From the NCBI RefSeq assembly GCF_002214485.1, contig NZ_CP015102.1:1240001-1304000 (forward strand): DNA of 64,000 nt, read 5' to 3'. The translations under genes were made by a program, and so were the position numbers. Numbering within the stretch: the stretch's first letter is position 1; the number at the start of each line of letters is the position of its first letter. The notes under the pieces are model-generated. The model was not told the DNA's origin and searched no databases. It was given only the letters and a program-made list of their open reading frames with translations. Positions 24,660 through 32,806 of the stretch are shown here, piece after piece. This DNA comes from Thermococcus pacificus (GTDB lineage Archaea; Methanobacteriota_B; Thermococci; Thermococcales; Thermococcaceae).

Positions 24660-24687
24660 ATAGATTATGTAGCGACAAATAGATTAT
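24660..24687. promoter_or_regulatory. Direct repeat in the phosphate permease leader
   Basis: ATAGATTAT occurs twice, 19 bases apart, between the TATA-like elements (GAAATATTTTTAAG near 24622-24636 and CTATATAG near 24656-24663) and the ribosome site. Spacing of nearly two helical turns would put both copies on one DNA face. It may be a phosphate-responsive operator; no regulator can be named. Confidence 0.35.
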
Positions 24688-24700
24688 AGTGGTGGCGGGA

Positions 24701-25618
24701 ATGGTACTGCTTGCTTCAGCACTTTTCATGGCGTGGGCGATAGGGGCGAACGACAGCGCGAAGGCTGTAGGCACCGCCGTAGGCTCTGGTGTCATCGGGT
24801 TCAAGCGCGCCGTCCTCCTCATCGGGGTATTCGTAACTCTCGGCGTTTTCCTCGGCGGTGCCGGCGTCTCCGGAACCATCTCAGGGATGGCCGAGGGGAT
24901 GAACCCCACCCACGTCGGTCTCGTCCTATTCAGCGCCGCCACCGCGGTAACCCTCGCCAGCCTCTGGGGAAGGCCGATTTCAACCACCCAGTCCATAATC
25001 GGTGGGTTGGTGGGAGCTTCCCTCGCTCTGGGCCTTCCGGTCAACTGGTGGACGGTGGGAAAGATAGTTTCGGCGTGGGTTCTCTCTCCCCTTATTGCCG
25101 CCCTCTTTGCGGTGGCCGTTTACAGGATTTACAAACCCGCGATGAAGGGAATAAAGGGCCTGCGCAACCTTGAGCTTGCCCAGAAGTGGCTCGTCTTCAC
25201 AGCGGCTGCCTACTCCTCCTTCAATCTCGGAGCCAACGAGCTCTCGAACGTCGCCGGCCTGCTCCAGAGCCTCGGCGTGGACGGGCCCTTTAAGCTTGTC
25301 CTGGCCCTAACCCTCGCCCTCGGCGCCCTGACCTTCAGCTACAACGTTATGATGACGGTCGGGAGGGAGCTAGCCCCACTAGGACCTACCTCCGCCTTCT
25401 CGTCCCAGTTCGGCGCCTCGCTCGCGGTCAGTGCCGCCAACCTTTTCGGCCTCCCGGTCAGCTCGGGTCAGGCCATAGTGGGTGCCATCAGTGGTCTCGG
25501 CCTCTATAAGGGGGAGAACGTCAACCTCGGGCTGCTGGTGGGGATAGCCCGCGGCTGGGTCGTTGCTCCCATCGCGGCAGGGGCGCTCTCGTACGTCATG
25601 ATCACCATTCTGGCTTAG
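24701..25618 (+). CDS. pit: PiT-family inorganic phosphate transporter
   Basis: This 305-residue membrane protein couples phosphate entry to an ion gradient. The PiT signature appears twice, as expected for the duplicated fold: GANDSAKAVGTAVGS near residue 17 and NLGANELSNVAGL in the second half. About ten membrane helices are visible and the central cytoplasmic loop is short. The ATG at 24701 is preceded by GGTGGCGGGA; two GTG codons upstream are less well placed. Archaeal PiT proteins of about 300-330 residues lack the long loop of eukaryotic ones, so the length is normal. It stands alone. Confidence 0.92.
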   Translation: MVLLASALFMAWAIGANDSAKAVGTAVGSGVIGFKRAVLLIGVFVTLGVFLGGAGVSGTISGMAEGMNPTHVGLVLFSAATAVTLASLWGRPISTTQSIIGGLVGASLALGLPVNWWTVGKIVSAWVLSPLIAALFAVAVYRIYKPAMKGIKGLRNLELAQKWLVFTAAAYSSFNLGANELSNVAGLLQSLGVDGPFKLVLALTLALGALTFSYNVMMTVGRELAPLGPTSAFSSQFGASLAVSAANLFGLPVSSGQAIVGAISGLGLYKGENVNLGLLVGIARGWVVAPIAAGALSYVMITILA

Positions 25619-25660
25619 ACTTTTAAACCGGCCGCCCTACTCCCGGGGAGGTGTTGCGAG

Positions 25661-27403
25661 ATGGTCGATTTCAGGTTCGAGGTCAAGGCGCGAGACGCTG
25701 CCGGGAGGATTGGAAAGCTGACTGTAAACGGCAAGACGATAGAGACACCGGCGATAATGCCGGTTGTAAACCCGAAGCAGCTCATAGTAACCCCGAAGGA
25801 GCTTAAGGAGATGGGCTTCGGAATTATCATCACGAACTCATACATCATCTACAAGACGCCCGAACTGAGGGAGAAGGCGCTTGAGGTGGGAATTCACAGG
25901 CTTCTCGACTACGATGGCATAATCGAGGTGGACTCCGGCAGCTTCCAGCTCATGCGCTATGGGGGCGTCGAGGTCACCAACCGCGAGATAGTCGAATTCC
26001 AGCACGATATCGGCGTTGACATAGGCACCTTCCTCGACATACCGACCCCGCCCGATGCTCCCCGTGAGAAGGCGGAGGAAGATTTGAGGATAACACTGGA
26101 GAGGGCGAAGGAAGCCGAGGAGATAAAGGAGATAGCGATGAATGCGGCCGTCCAAGGCTCGACTCACCTCGACCTGAGAACCTACGCGGCAAAGAAGCTG
26201 GGCGAGATGAACTTTGAGATTCATCCAGTTGGGGCCGTCGTCCCGCTCATGGAGAGTTACCGCTACAAAGACCTCGTTGACGTCGTTATCGCCTCGAAGC
26301 AGGGATTGAGGCCTGACAGGCCTGTCCACCTCTTTGGTGCCGGCCACCCGATGATCTTTGCTCTAGCCGTCGCTATGGGGATAGACCTCTTCGATTCTGC
26401 CAGCTACGCCCTTTATGCCAAGGACGACCGCTATCTAACACCGGAGGGAACGAAACGCCTGGAGGAGCTCGACTACTTCCCGTGTTCCTGTCCGGTTTGC
26501 AGTCGCTACACTCCTCAGGAGCTCCGCGAGATGCCCAAGGAGGAGCGGACGAGGCTTTTGGCCCTTCACAACCTCTGGGTCATAAGGGAGGAGCTGAACC
26601 GCGTGAAGCAGGCGGTGAAGGAGGGAACGCTGTGGGAGCTTGTAGACGAGAGGGCGAGGAGCCACCCCAAGATGTTCGCCGCCTACAAGAGGCTGCTCGA
26701 GTACAGGGAGTATCTTGAGAAGAATGAGCCGGTTACCAAGGCGAGCGCCTTCTTCAAGGTCAGCGAGGAATCCCTGAGGTGGCCGACGGCGGTGAGGGCG
26801 AAGGAGAGGGCAGAACGCGTTAAAGACAAGTTTCCGAAGACGATAGAGCACCCGATATTCGGTGAGATTCCAAAGTATCTAAGCCTCAGCTACCCATTCG
26901 CCCAGAGTGAGGGAGAGAAGGACTTCAGCATAAGGAAGCCCTCCAAGGACGAGGCGAGGAGCTACGTCATGGCTATAGCGGAGTACCAGTTCGGTGAAGG
27001 GGCTGGAGAGGCGTTCAGAGATGCATTCGTTGAGCTCTCTAGAAAGACCGGCATGCCAAGGCAGATAAAGGCCAAGGGCAAGCACCTCGCCACCTTCAGA
27101 GCCGAAGATGGCCTCCTAACGCTCGGAATAGAGGGGGCGAGGAGACTCCACGAGGTTCTCCCATTCCCGAGGATGCGTGTTGTGGTCAACGAGGATGCCG
27201 AGCCCTTCGCGAGGAAGGGGAAGAACGTCTTCGCGAAGTTTGTGATCGATGCGGATCCGGAGATAAGGCCCTACGACGAGGTTTTGGTGGTGAACGAGAG
27301 GGACGAGCTTCTGGCGACGGGTCAGACGCTTCTTAGCGGGGAGGAGCTTAAGGTCTTTCAGAGCGGGCTGGCGGTAAAGGTCAGGAGGGGCATCGAGAAG
27401 TAG
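25661..27403 (+). CDS. tgtA: Archaeosine tRNA-guanine transglycosylase
   Basis: The 580-residue enzyme exchanges guanine 15 of archaeal tRNAs for preQ0, the first step of archaeosine formation. The TIM-barrel part carries DSGSFQL at residues 91-97 and a zinc site CxCxxC (CSCPVC) near 275. The long C-terminal part ends in a PUA RNA-binding domain (about 505-578). This is the full-length archaeal form. GGGAGGTG upstream fixes the start. The gene is followed 38 bases later by the tRNA-Val gene in the same direction, a neat but probably chance association. Confidence 0.96.
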   Translation: MVDFRFEVKARDAAGRIGKLTVNGKTIETPAIMPVVNPKQLIVTPKELKEMGFGIIITNSYIIYKTPELREKALEVGIHRLLDYDGIIEVDSGSFQLMRYGGVEVTNREIVEFQHDIGVDIGTFLDIPTPPDAPREKAEEDLRITLERAKEAEEIKEIAMNAAVQGSTHLDLRTYAAKKLGEMNFEIHPVGAVVPLMESYRYKDLVDVVIASKQGLRPDRPVHLFGAGHPMIFALAVAMGIDLFDSASYALYAKDDRYLTPEGTKRLEELDYFPCSCPVCSRYTPQELREMPKEERTRLLALHNLWVIREELNRVKQAVKEGTLWELVDERARSHPKMFAAYKRLLEYREYLEKNEPVTKASAFFKVSEESLRWPTAVRAKERAERVKDKFPKTIEHPIFGEIPKYLSLSYPFAQSEGEKDFSIRKPSKDEARSYVMAIAEYQFGEGAGEAFRDAFVELSRKTGMPRQIKAKGKHLATFRAEDGLLTLGIEGARRLHEVLPFPRMRVVVNEDAEPFARKGKNVFAKFVIDADPEIRPYDEVLVVNERDELLATGQTLLSGEELKVFQSGLAVKVRRGIEK

Positions 27404-27441
27404 AAAATTTTATAACCCCCCTCCCTTTTCCTATTGCGGGC

Positions 27442-27518
27442 GGGCCCGTGGTCTAGATGGTTATGACGCCACCCTTACAAGGTGGAGGTCCGGGGTTCGA
27501 ATCCCCGCGGGCCCACCA
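27442..27518 (+). tRNA. tRNA-Val (UAC)
   Basis: A complete cloverleaf can be drawn: acceptor GGGCCCG pairs with CGGGCCC, the anticodon stem CCACC/GGTGG holds loop CTTACAA with anticodon UAC, and the T arm CCGGG-GTTCGAA-TCCCCG... is canonical. The discriminator is A and the CCA end is encoded. The G/C-rich stems fit a hyperthermophile. No intron is present. Its 3' end is followed by foreign-looking DNA, so it may be an integration site. Confidence 0.97.
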
Positions 27519-27849
27519 TAACGAAAGACAAGGGGGCTCCGCCCCCTTATCTCTCTGTACTCTCAAACCCCCGATGCGGGGTGAAGCCCCGCAACCCCGT
27601 TTTTCTTAAACTACTGGGGGGCTAACGCCCCCACACCCCCCAATCAGCCCTCGCAAAGCAAGCGCTGGCGGAATGTTGTTGACTGTTTTTAGAATGCTAA
27701 ATTGATGAAGGGTTTCCCATTATCCTTAACAGACAACCCTATGCTTGAATTCTCTCATTGGTGCTCTTCTCCAGGAGTTCCCTCCTTTGACGCCCTTCGG
27801 ATGTCAACTGACAACCGTAACATATATCAGTATTGAGAGCAAGAATTCT
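27519..27849. other. Non-coding stretch after tRNA-Val with three GC-rich hairpins
   Basis: Three strong hairpins follow the tRNA: AAGGGGGC-TCC-GCCCCCTT (27530-27548), GCGGGG-TGAAG-CCCCGC (27576-27592) and GGGGGC-TAAC-GCCCCC (27617-27632). The first could end the tRNA transcript. The remaining sequence to 27849 becomes AT-rich and carries a TATA-like ACATATATC near 27820. No gene is visible. The block looks like a remnant of an integrated element, but no copy of the tRNA 3' end was found downstream to mark a second attachment site. Confidence 0.5.
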
Positions 27850-28326
27850 ATGGTGGTCTCCATGTTCTTTTGGGATGATGAGAAAAAATCTGCCAGTAGG
27901 AGGGACATAACGGGAGCTATGCGAAGAGACATCATTGAGATTGTAAAGAGGAAATGTGAATATTGTGGGAGGCGGATAACTACAACTACTGGTTATATCC
28001 ATCACATCACACCAGTTCGAGAAGGTGGAAAGACTACTCCCTCTAATATCATAGTTCTATGTGGCGACTGTCATAGGAAGGCTGACAATGCCATAATAAA
28101 GAGAACAGAGCTAAGAAAGAAAGTTAGAAATAGACCGAAGGAAGTCCAAAGTGCTATCCAACGTGTCTTAAACAGGAGCAAATCCAGAAGGCCTTCCAAT
28201 ACAAAACCTAGAGACGAATTTAGTTTTATAGAGCCTGACTTCAGTTTCTTTGACGAACATAAAAAGAAACGTGGAAGAAAAAGGAAGAAATCTGACGATG
28301 ATTCATGGTGGCCTCAATTTATTTGA
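27850..28326 (+). CDS. HNH endonuclease
   Basis: A 158-residue nuclease with an intact HNH core: CEYC (Cys36, Cys39), HH at 51-52, Asn66, and CGDCH (Cys71, Cys74, His75). The two CxxC pairs would hold a structural zinc, and the histidines and Asn form the active site. The C-terminal 80 residues are very basic (RNRPKEV, KKKRGRKRKKS) and should bind DNA. The gene is AT-rich compared with its neighbours and lies next to a tRNA, so horizontal origin is likely. The ATG at 27850 fits leaderless transcription from a box near 27820; ATG 27862 is possible. It could be a free-standing homing nuclease or part of a lost element. Confidence 0.82.
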   Translation: MVVSMFFWDDEKKSASRRDITGAMRRDIIEIVKRKCEYCGRRITTTTGYIHHITPVREGGKTTPSNIIVLCGDCHRKADNAIIKRTELRKKVRNRPKEVQSAIQRVLNRSKSRRPSNTKPRDEFSFIEPDFSFFDEHKKKRGRKRKKSDDDSWWPQFI

Positions 28327-28643
28327 CAAACATACTTTGTGGTGGTTTTAGTCATACTGTCAGGATAAACAGTGGGGCGTTAGGTTTAAGTTTATGGCGA
28401 GTCCTAGTAAAGCGTCGGTTAAAATTGAACTCATAATAAAAAGCTAGGTCAACAGGTGGAATCCAAGACTCACTCCAGCTCGTCTCAATGGAACCCTTCT
28501 CAAACCGGCAATTTAAGAAGAACCACGAACTTTTGGTGAAGCTTTTTCCAAAAGCTTCCTCTCAAATCCCTGGGGTGACTCCTCCGCAGCTCTGCCGGTG
28601 GTGTTAAAAAGTTCGAAAAACTTGTCATCTCAGGGTGGTGAAA
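28327..28643. other. Intergenic region with alternative hairpins
   Basis: No gene is seen. GAAGCTTTT-TCC-AAAAGCTTC at 28538-28558 is a perfect 9-bp hairpin. The same right arm can instead pair with an upstream CTTTTGG (28530-28536), so two exclusive folds exist. The region ends in the promoter and GGGTGGTGA ribosome site of the DUF89 gene. Confidence 0.45.
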
Positions 28644-29492
28644 ATGAAGGTCCACTACGAGTGCTTCGCCTGTGCCGCGAACCAGTGTCAGAAAATCGTT
28701 GAGATTGGCACAAACGACCTTGAGCTCAGGAGGAGGGGTGTCATCGAGGCGGCGAAGCTAATGGCGGGGATAAACGGAGATTCCATTCCGGCGGTTTTCG
28801 GGAGCGAGGTATTCCTAGGCGTTTACAGGGTCATAGGCAACGACGACCCGTTTAAGGAGTACAAGGAGCTCTCGAACAGGCTGGCTGAGAAGGTCGTCTC
28901 AGACATCGAGAAGGAAGGGCCAAACCTTAAGACCGCGCTAAAGCTCGCCATAATCGGCAACGTGATAGACTTCGCCGTCGGCTACTCCCCGGAGAGAATC
29001 GAGGAGGACGTTAAGGCAATGCTCAGCGAAGAGCTCTACGTTGACCACTCCGACGAGCTCTTCGAGAGGCTGGGGAAAGCTAAAACCCTCCTCTACCTCG
29101 CGGACAACTGCGGGGAAATCTACTTCGACAGGCTCTTTATAAAGAAGCTAAAGGAGGCATTTCCGTACCTGAAAATCTACGTCGCGGCGAAGGACGGCCC
29201 GATAATCAACGACGCAACGGTTGAAGATTTGAGGAAGGCATGCTTTGGGGAGTTCGCCGGGATAATCTCCACTGGCACGAGGATAGTCGGTGTTCCGCTC
29301 GACCGGGTTTCCGATGAGTTCAGGGAGGTCTTTGAGAAAGCCGATGTCATAATTGCCAAGGGACAGGGCAACTTCGAGACGCTGAGCGAGGTGAAAGATA
29401 ACCGCGTCTTCTACCTACTAAAAGCGAAGTGCAGGCCGATAGCAAGGGAACTCGGAGTGCCGCAGGGGAGTATGGTTTGTTTGAAGGGGTAA
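28644..29492 (+). CDS. DUF89 family protein (damage-control phosphatase-like)
   Basis: The 282-residue protein belongs to the DUF89/ARMT1-like fold of metal-dependent phosphatases thought to remove harmful phosphometabolites. The N-terminal CFACAANQC gives a Cys cluster seen in archaeal members. The metal site is represented by DNCGEIYFDR near residue 155 and KDGPIINDAT near 185; a third conserved stretch is AKGQGNFE near 240. Base composition is typical of the host, unlike the AT-rich genes on both sides. The start at 28644 follows GGGTGGTGA. Its physiological substrate is unknown. Confidence 0.9.
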   Translation: MKVHYECFACAANQCQKIVEIGTNDLELRRRGVIEAAKLMAGINGDSIPAVFGSEVFLGVYRVIGNDDPFKEYKELSNRLAEKVVSDIEKEGPNLKTALKLAIIGNVIDFAVGYSPERIEEDVKAMLSEELYVDHSDELFERLGKAKTLLYLADNCGEIYFDRLFIKKLKEAFPYLKIYVAAKDGPIINDATVEDLRKACFGEFAGIISTGTRIVGVPLDRVSDEFREVFEKADVIIAKGQGNFETLSEVKDNRVFYLLKAKCRPIARELGVPQGSMVCLKG

Positions 29493-29725
29493 ATACCACC
29501 CCGATAGTATACTATCACCTTGTAGTTGAAGAGCACCCCAACTCACGTCCCTTTTTTCGGAACTCTGAACAGGTTAATAAACCGCCTGTGGGATCATTCA
29601 AACCATTTGGTAACAGTCGAGCATAGAATTGCATATTTGAGTGCATTCTAGAGTGCCGAAACTTTCTTATAGTTCCTCGTAACAATCATCTATGAGCTTC
29701 CTTAAGATGGTCTGGGGGTTACCAA
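29493..29725. other. Intergenic region with a 14-bp palindrome
   Basis: GATAGTA-TACTATC at 29503-29516 is a perfect palindrome ten bases after the DUF89 stop. Near 29623-29652 TAGAATTGCA and TGCATTCTA form a second, imperfect dyad. A TATA-like CTTATAG near 29667 probably serves the next gene. Nothing else is recognised. Confidence 0.4.
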
Positions 29726-31459
29726 ATGTCTGAAAAGGATCTTCATTACCTTATTACTCGAATTATCAACCCCCATTTGAATTGGATTATCGCTTCTTTG
29801 CGTTCTAACAATCGTGTCTTACATGGCCGGGATGGGTATACCAGCATCCATTGGGTGGATCATACCTTAAGCGACACGTTTGCCTCAGAGCTTGAAGGAT
29901 GGAGGGATAATCTCTGGTATAAGTACAAGGAGGATTTTCTTGAGCGTGGTGCTGAGATTCTGGATTCTCTTCTTGAAATCATGATCCGGATTGAAGCTAA
30001 ACTTCCTGACAACGACAGCAAGAGCAGGATAATGTCCGATCTGTGGAGAATGGCGGGGGAAATAGAGGGCTATCTTGAACTCAATGGCTATTTGGAGTCA
30101 AGGAAAGAGTACTTCACCAACAAGGCGCTTGAAATTAGAAAAAGGGATGAAGAGCTCAGACGGAAACTGGAGGAACAGAAGAAGAGAGCTGACATAGGCA
30201 GTAGAGCGAGCAAAAGATTGGCTGGAAAGTCCATCTTTGAGTCAGAAAGAAAAATTGTCCATCCCCATAACAAAAGAACCGTTTCTCCCAACACCTTCCA
30301 AGAAAACCCTAATAAAAAGCGAAAATGGAAGTTTCCTTGGAAAAAGTTCTTCGGGATTATATTGGTGTTTTTGGTATTCTTCGCCCTCTACGATCTGAGT
30401 CATACTAACGGACGACTTGTGCGACAGGTTATTCCCGACGAGATTGAGGCTAAGATTTCAGAGTTTTGGGGCACAGCTAAGAACTTCACTGGGGAAACAG
30501 CTTCTGTAAAGTCACTGACATCCACTGCAGTTGCATGCTCCCGGGCGGATTATTCTTTGGAAGCTGCGTTGGAATGTTACCTCAACGATCCAGATGAGTT
30601 CCAAGTCTTGGGCCCTTTGGCGTCCCGACTAAAGGGCTCAACCCTGCAGGAGAGCTCATGGAACATCTTGGAGTGGGAGGATCAGAACATCCAATACGAC
30701 TGGGCAAAATACAACGGTTTGGGATCAACCAAGATACAGAAGCCATCTGAGACCATTCAGAGTGGTTCGGGGGTTTGCGTAGATTACGCTGTCTTGACTG
30801 CGGGCCTGCTCTTGGCGATGAACTATTCTCCAGTATATGTACTTGAAATTGACTTCTCAAACGACCAGATGGGGCATGCAGCCGCTGCGATAAAAATTAA
30901 TGGGCAGTTCTTTGTGATAGACCAGCATCCACCGATAATGGATTTGGGGACGTACTGGAAGTATTGGGCCTATTGGCGCAGCGAATACTCCGGCGGAACC
31001 TTAAAGAATTTGATAATATCCTCTGCAAAGGTCTACGAAGCAAGATTGGAGTCGGAAAAAGTTGTTGTTGACTACGTGGGAACTCTGACTGGTGAAGAAT
31101 TCAAGAAACACGATTACACTTTCTCAGAGACCGATTTAACAAGGCTTATCTCGGACTTGAGGGCAAGGTTCCTTAGGGAGTTCCCAAACCTGCAGCTGGA
31201 CTCAAAGATTTCTAACCTTGACACTACTGCGTATTTGCCGTATGGCTACTCTGCTGGGGTCACGTGGAAAACTACGTTTCCGGATTTCACCGAGCACTAC
31301 AACCCCATATTCCACGATGAGTTCGTTGATTACATGTATTCCCGGATAACAGGCAGCAGAAGGGTTGTTTCTGACTTGGGAACTTATAATAGATTTTGGG
31401 TTAAGGGGCAGATAGAGGGCGACAACGTGAAGGTAGTCCTATGTTTGGCCAAAAAATAG
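29726..31459 (+). CDS. Membrane-bound transglutaminase-like protein
   Basis: This 577-residue protein has a cytoplasmic helical N-terminal part (1-200, with a charged coiled-coil-like stretch at 125-155), one membrane helix (about 206-226), and an external transglutaminase/protease-like domain. The catalytic triad is intact: Cys351 in GVCVDYA, His384 in MGHAAAA and Asp399 in VIDQH. Archaeal members of this superfamily are thought to be cysteine peptidases or to modify surface proteins. Base composition is lower in GC than neighbouring host genes. It stands alone with its own promoter. A C-terminal domain of about 130 residues has no family I recognise. Confidence 0.85.
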   Translation: MSEKDLHYLITRIINPHLNWIIASLRSNNRVLHGRDGYTSIHWVDHTLSDTFASELEGWRDNLWYKYKEDFLERGAEILDSLLEIMIRIEAKLPDNDSKSRIMSDLWRMAGEIEGYLELNGYLESRKEYFTNKALEIRKRDEELRRKLEEQKKRADIGSRASKRLAGKSIFESERKIVHPHNKRTVSPNTFQENPNKKRKWKFPWKKFFGIILVFLVFFALYDLSHTNGRLVRQVIPDEIEAKISEFWGTAKNFTGETASVKSLTSTAVACSRADYSLEAALECYLNDPDEFQVLGPLASRLKGSTLQESSWNILEWEDQNIQYDWAKYNGLGSTKIQKPSETIQSGSGVCVDYAVLTAGLLLAMNYSPVYVLEIDFSNDQMGHAAAAIKINGQFFVIDQHPPIMDLGTYWKYWAYWRSEYSGGTLKNLIISSAKVYEARLESEKVVVDYVGTLTGEEFKKHDYTFSETDLTRLISDLRARFLREFPNLQLDSKISNLDTTAYLPYGYSAGVTWKTTFPDFTEHYNPIFHDEFVDYMYSRITGSRRVVSDLGTYNRFWVKGQIEGDNVKVVLCLAKK

Positions 31460-31491
31460 CCGCGATACGACCTTTTCATATATCCCCATTA

Positions 31492-32637
31492 TTATGTTGC
31501 CCTTTTCTCCCCCTCCGGGAACTCCCAGTTCTTCGTTATCTTTGTGACGTTCCTCACGAGGGCCTTCTCCTCGGGATGTCTTGAGACGAGCTCTTCTAAG
31601 AAAGAAATCAGCTCGTCGTAGGCCGGCTTGTCAATCGGGAACGGTACTTTGTCCTTGCCGCCGACAGCATAGCTGAACTTGAACGGATCAGGAGGATGAG
31701 TTACTGGGTCCTTCCAGCTCGGGTGGACGTCGTAAACCAGCTCAAGGACGAGCGAGAGAGCCCTTAGAGTGCTCGGCCCGAGGCCCTTCAAAAGCAGAAA
31801 CTCCTCGTAGTTCGAAACGCTGAGTTCTCTCGCAAATTCTAAGGCCCTCTTGTTCAGCTCAAACTTTCCAAGGCTCTCGTAGCGTTTAAGGATGTCTTTT
31901 TCCCAGGGCTCGCGGGGTTTGTAATAGACCAGCGGACGGTAGCCCTTCGCTATGGCCTTCAAACCCTCAAGCTCGCGCTCTATCTTCGCCGGCTTTTCCT
32001 GGATGACGTCGAGGAGAGTCTTCTGGTACTCCCTCGCTTCCCTTGATACGGTATTGAGGGCGAACTCCCTTTTAAGGCCCGATATGGCGTTGTGTGGATC
32101 GAGGGTGAAGGTTTCAGTGTCGAACCAGTGGAAGCGCCTCGCGAGCCTTTCCCTCTCGTTCATTCCCTGCTGTACCACAGCCCAGTTGCCCTCCTCGTCG
32201 AGGAAGAAGACGTGGTGGTAGAGCTGGTAGCCGGTCTGGAGGGCGACTGTGTCAACCTTAGCAACGAGCCGGGAGGTTCTAACGTACGGCTCGGGGTCGA
32301 GCTCGTAGAGCTCCGCGATGGTTTTCAGCTCCTCGGGAGTCGCCCGGCTTTTCTTCCCCTTTCCGCCGGCTGCTTTTACTCCAAGTTCCTCCCTCCAAAG
32401 GGCGTCCTTTATCATACCGGCCGTTACCGTTGTCGAGCCACTGCTGTCCCAGTCCATCCCGATGACGTTGTTGAAGGCCTGAAACCACACCGGGTCGAAG
32501 AGCCTCTTGAGGAGGCCTCTCGTCCCGTATTCCTCGACGGCTAAGATGAGAACTAACCTTGTCAGCTTCCTCATTCGCTGGGCGAGCCACCCCGGGACGT
32601 GGCCGCCGTGGAGGGGTAAATCGGCGACGTTCCTCAT
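31492..32637 (-). CDS. DUF763 family protein
   Basis: The 381-residue protein matches the DUF763 family of archaea and thermophilic bacteria. Its N-terminus, LPLHGGHVPGWLAQRMRKL, and DWDSSGSTTVTAGMIKDAL near residue 80 are characteristic. A helix-hairpin-helix-like stretch LLKGLGPSTLRALSLVLELV occurs near 280, suggesting nucleic-acid contact. The function is unknown. It is divergent from serK with about 170 bp between; that gap contains AAAATCC-TCA-GGATTTT (32679-32695), a perfect 7-bp dyad that may be regulatory. Confidence 0.9.
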   Translation of the reverse strand: MRNVADLPLHGGHVPGWLAQRMRKLTRLVLILAVEEYGTRGLLKRLFDPVWFQAFNNVIGMDWDSSGSTTVTAGMIKDALWREELGVKAAGGKGKKSRATPEELKTIAELYELDPEPYVRTSRLVAKVDTVALQTGYQLYHHVFFLDEEGNWAVVQQGMNERERLARRFHWFDTETFTLDPHNAISGLKREFALNTVSREAREYQKTLLDVIQEKPAKIERELEGLKAIAKGYRPLVYYKPREPWEKDILKRYESLGKFELNKRALEFARELSVSNYEEFLLLKGLGPSTLRALSLVLELVYDVHPSWKDPVTHPPDPFKFSYAVGGKDKVPFPIDKPAYDELISFLEELVSRHPEEKALVRNVTKITKNWEFPEGEKRAT

Positions 32638-32806
32638 CGGAGCTATTTGGGCCTTTGGTGTTTTAACGGTTGTCCCTTAAAATCCTCAGGATTTTCCATG
32701 CTTTTTCGCAAAATGCCCGGGAAATGTTGTCCTTATGAAAGGGAAAGCCTTTTTACCCCTCGTTTCGAGAGAGGTCTGAAGGTTTAACGCTTACGGAGGG
32801 TTGAGA

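Noticed and set aside
27519-29725. Second attachment site as a copy of the tRNA-Val 3' end
   Set aside because: I looked for GGTTCGAATCCCCGC or part of it downstream and found none, so an intact integrated element is not supported.
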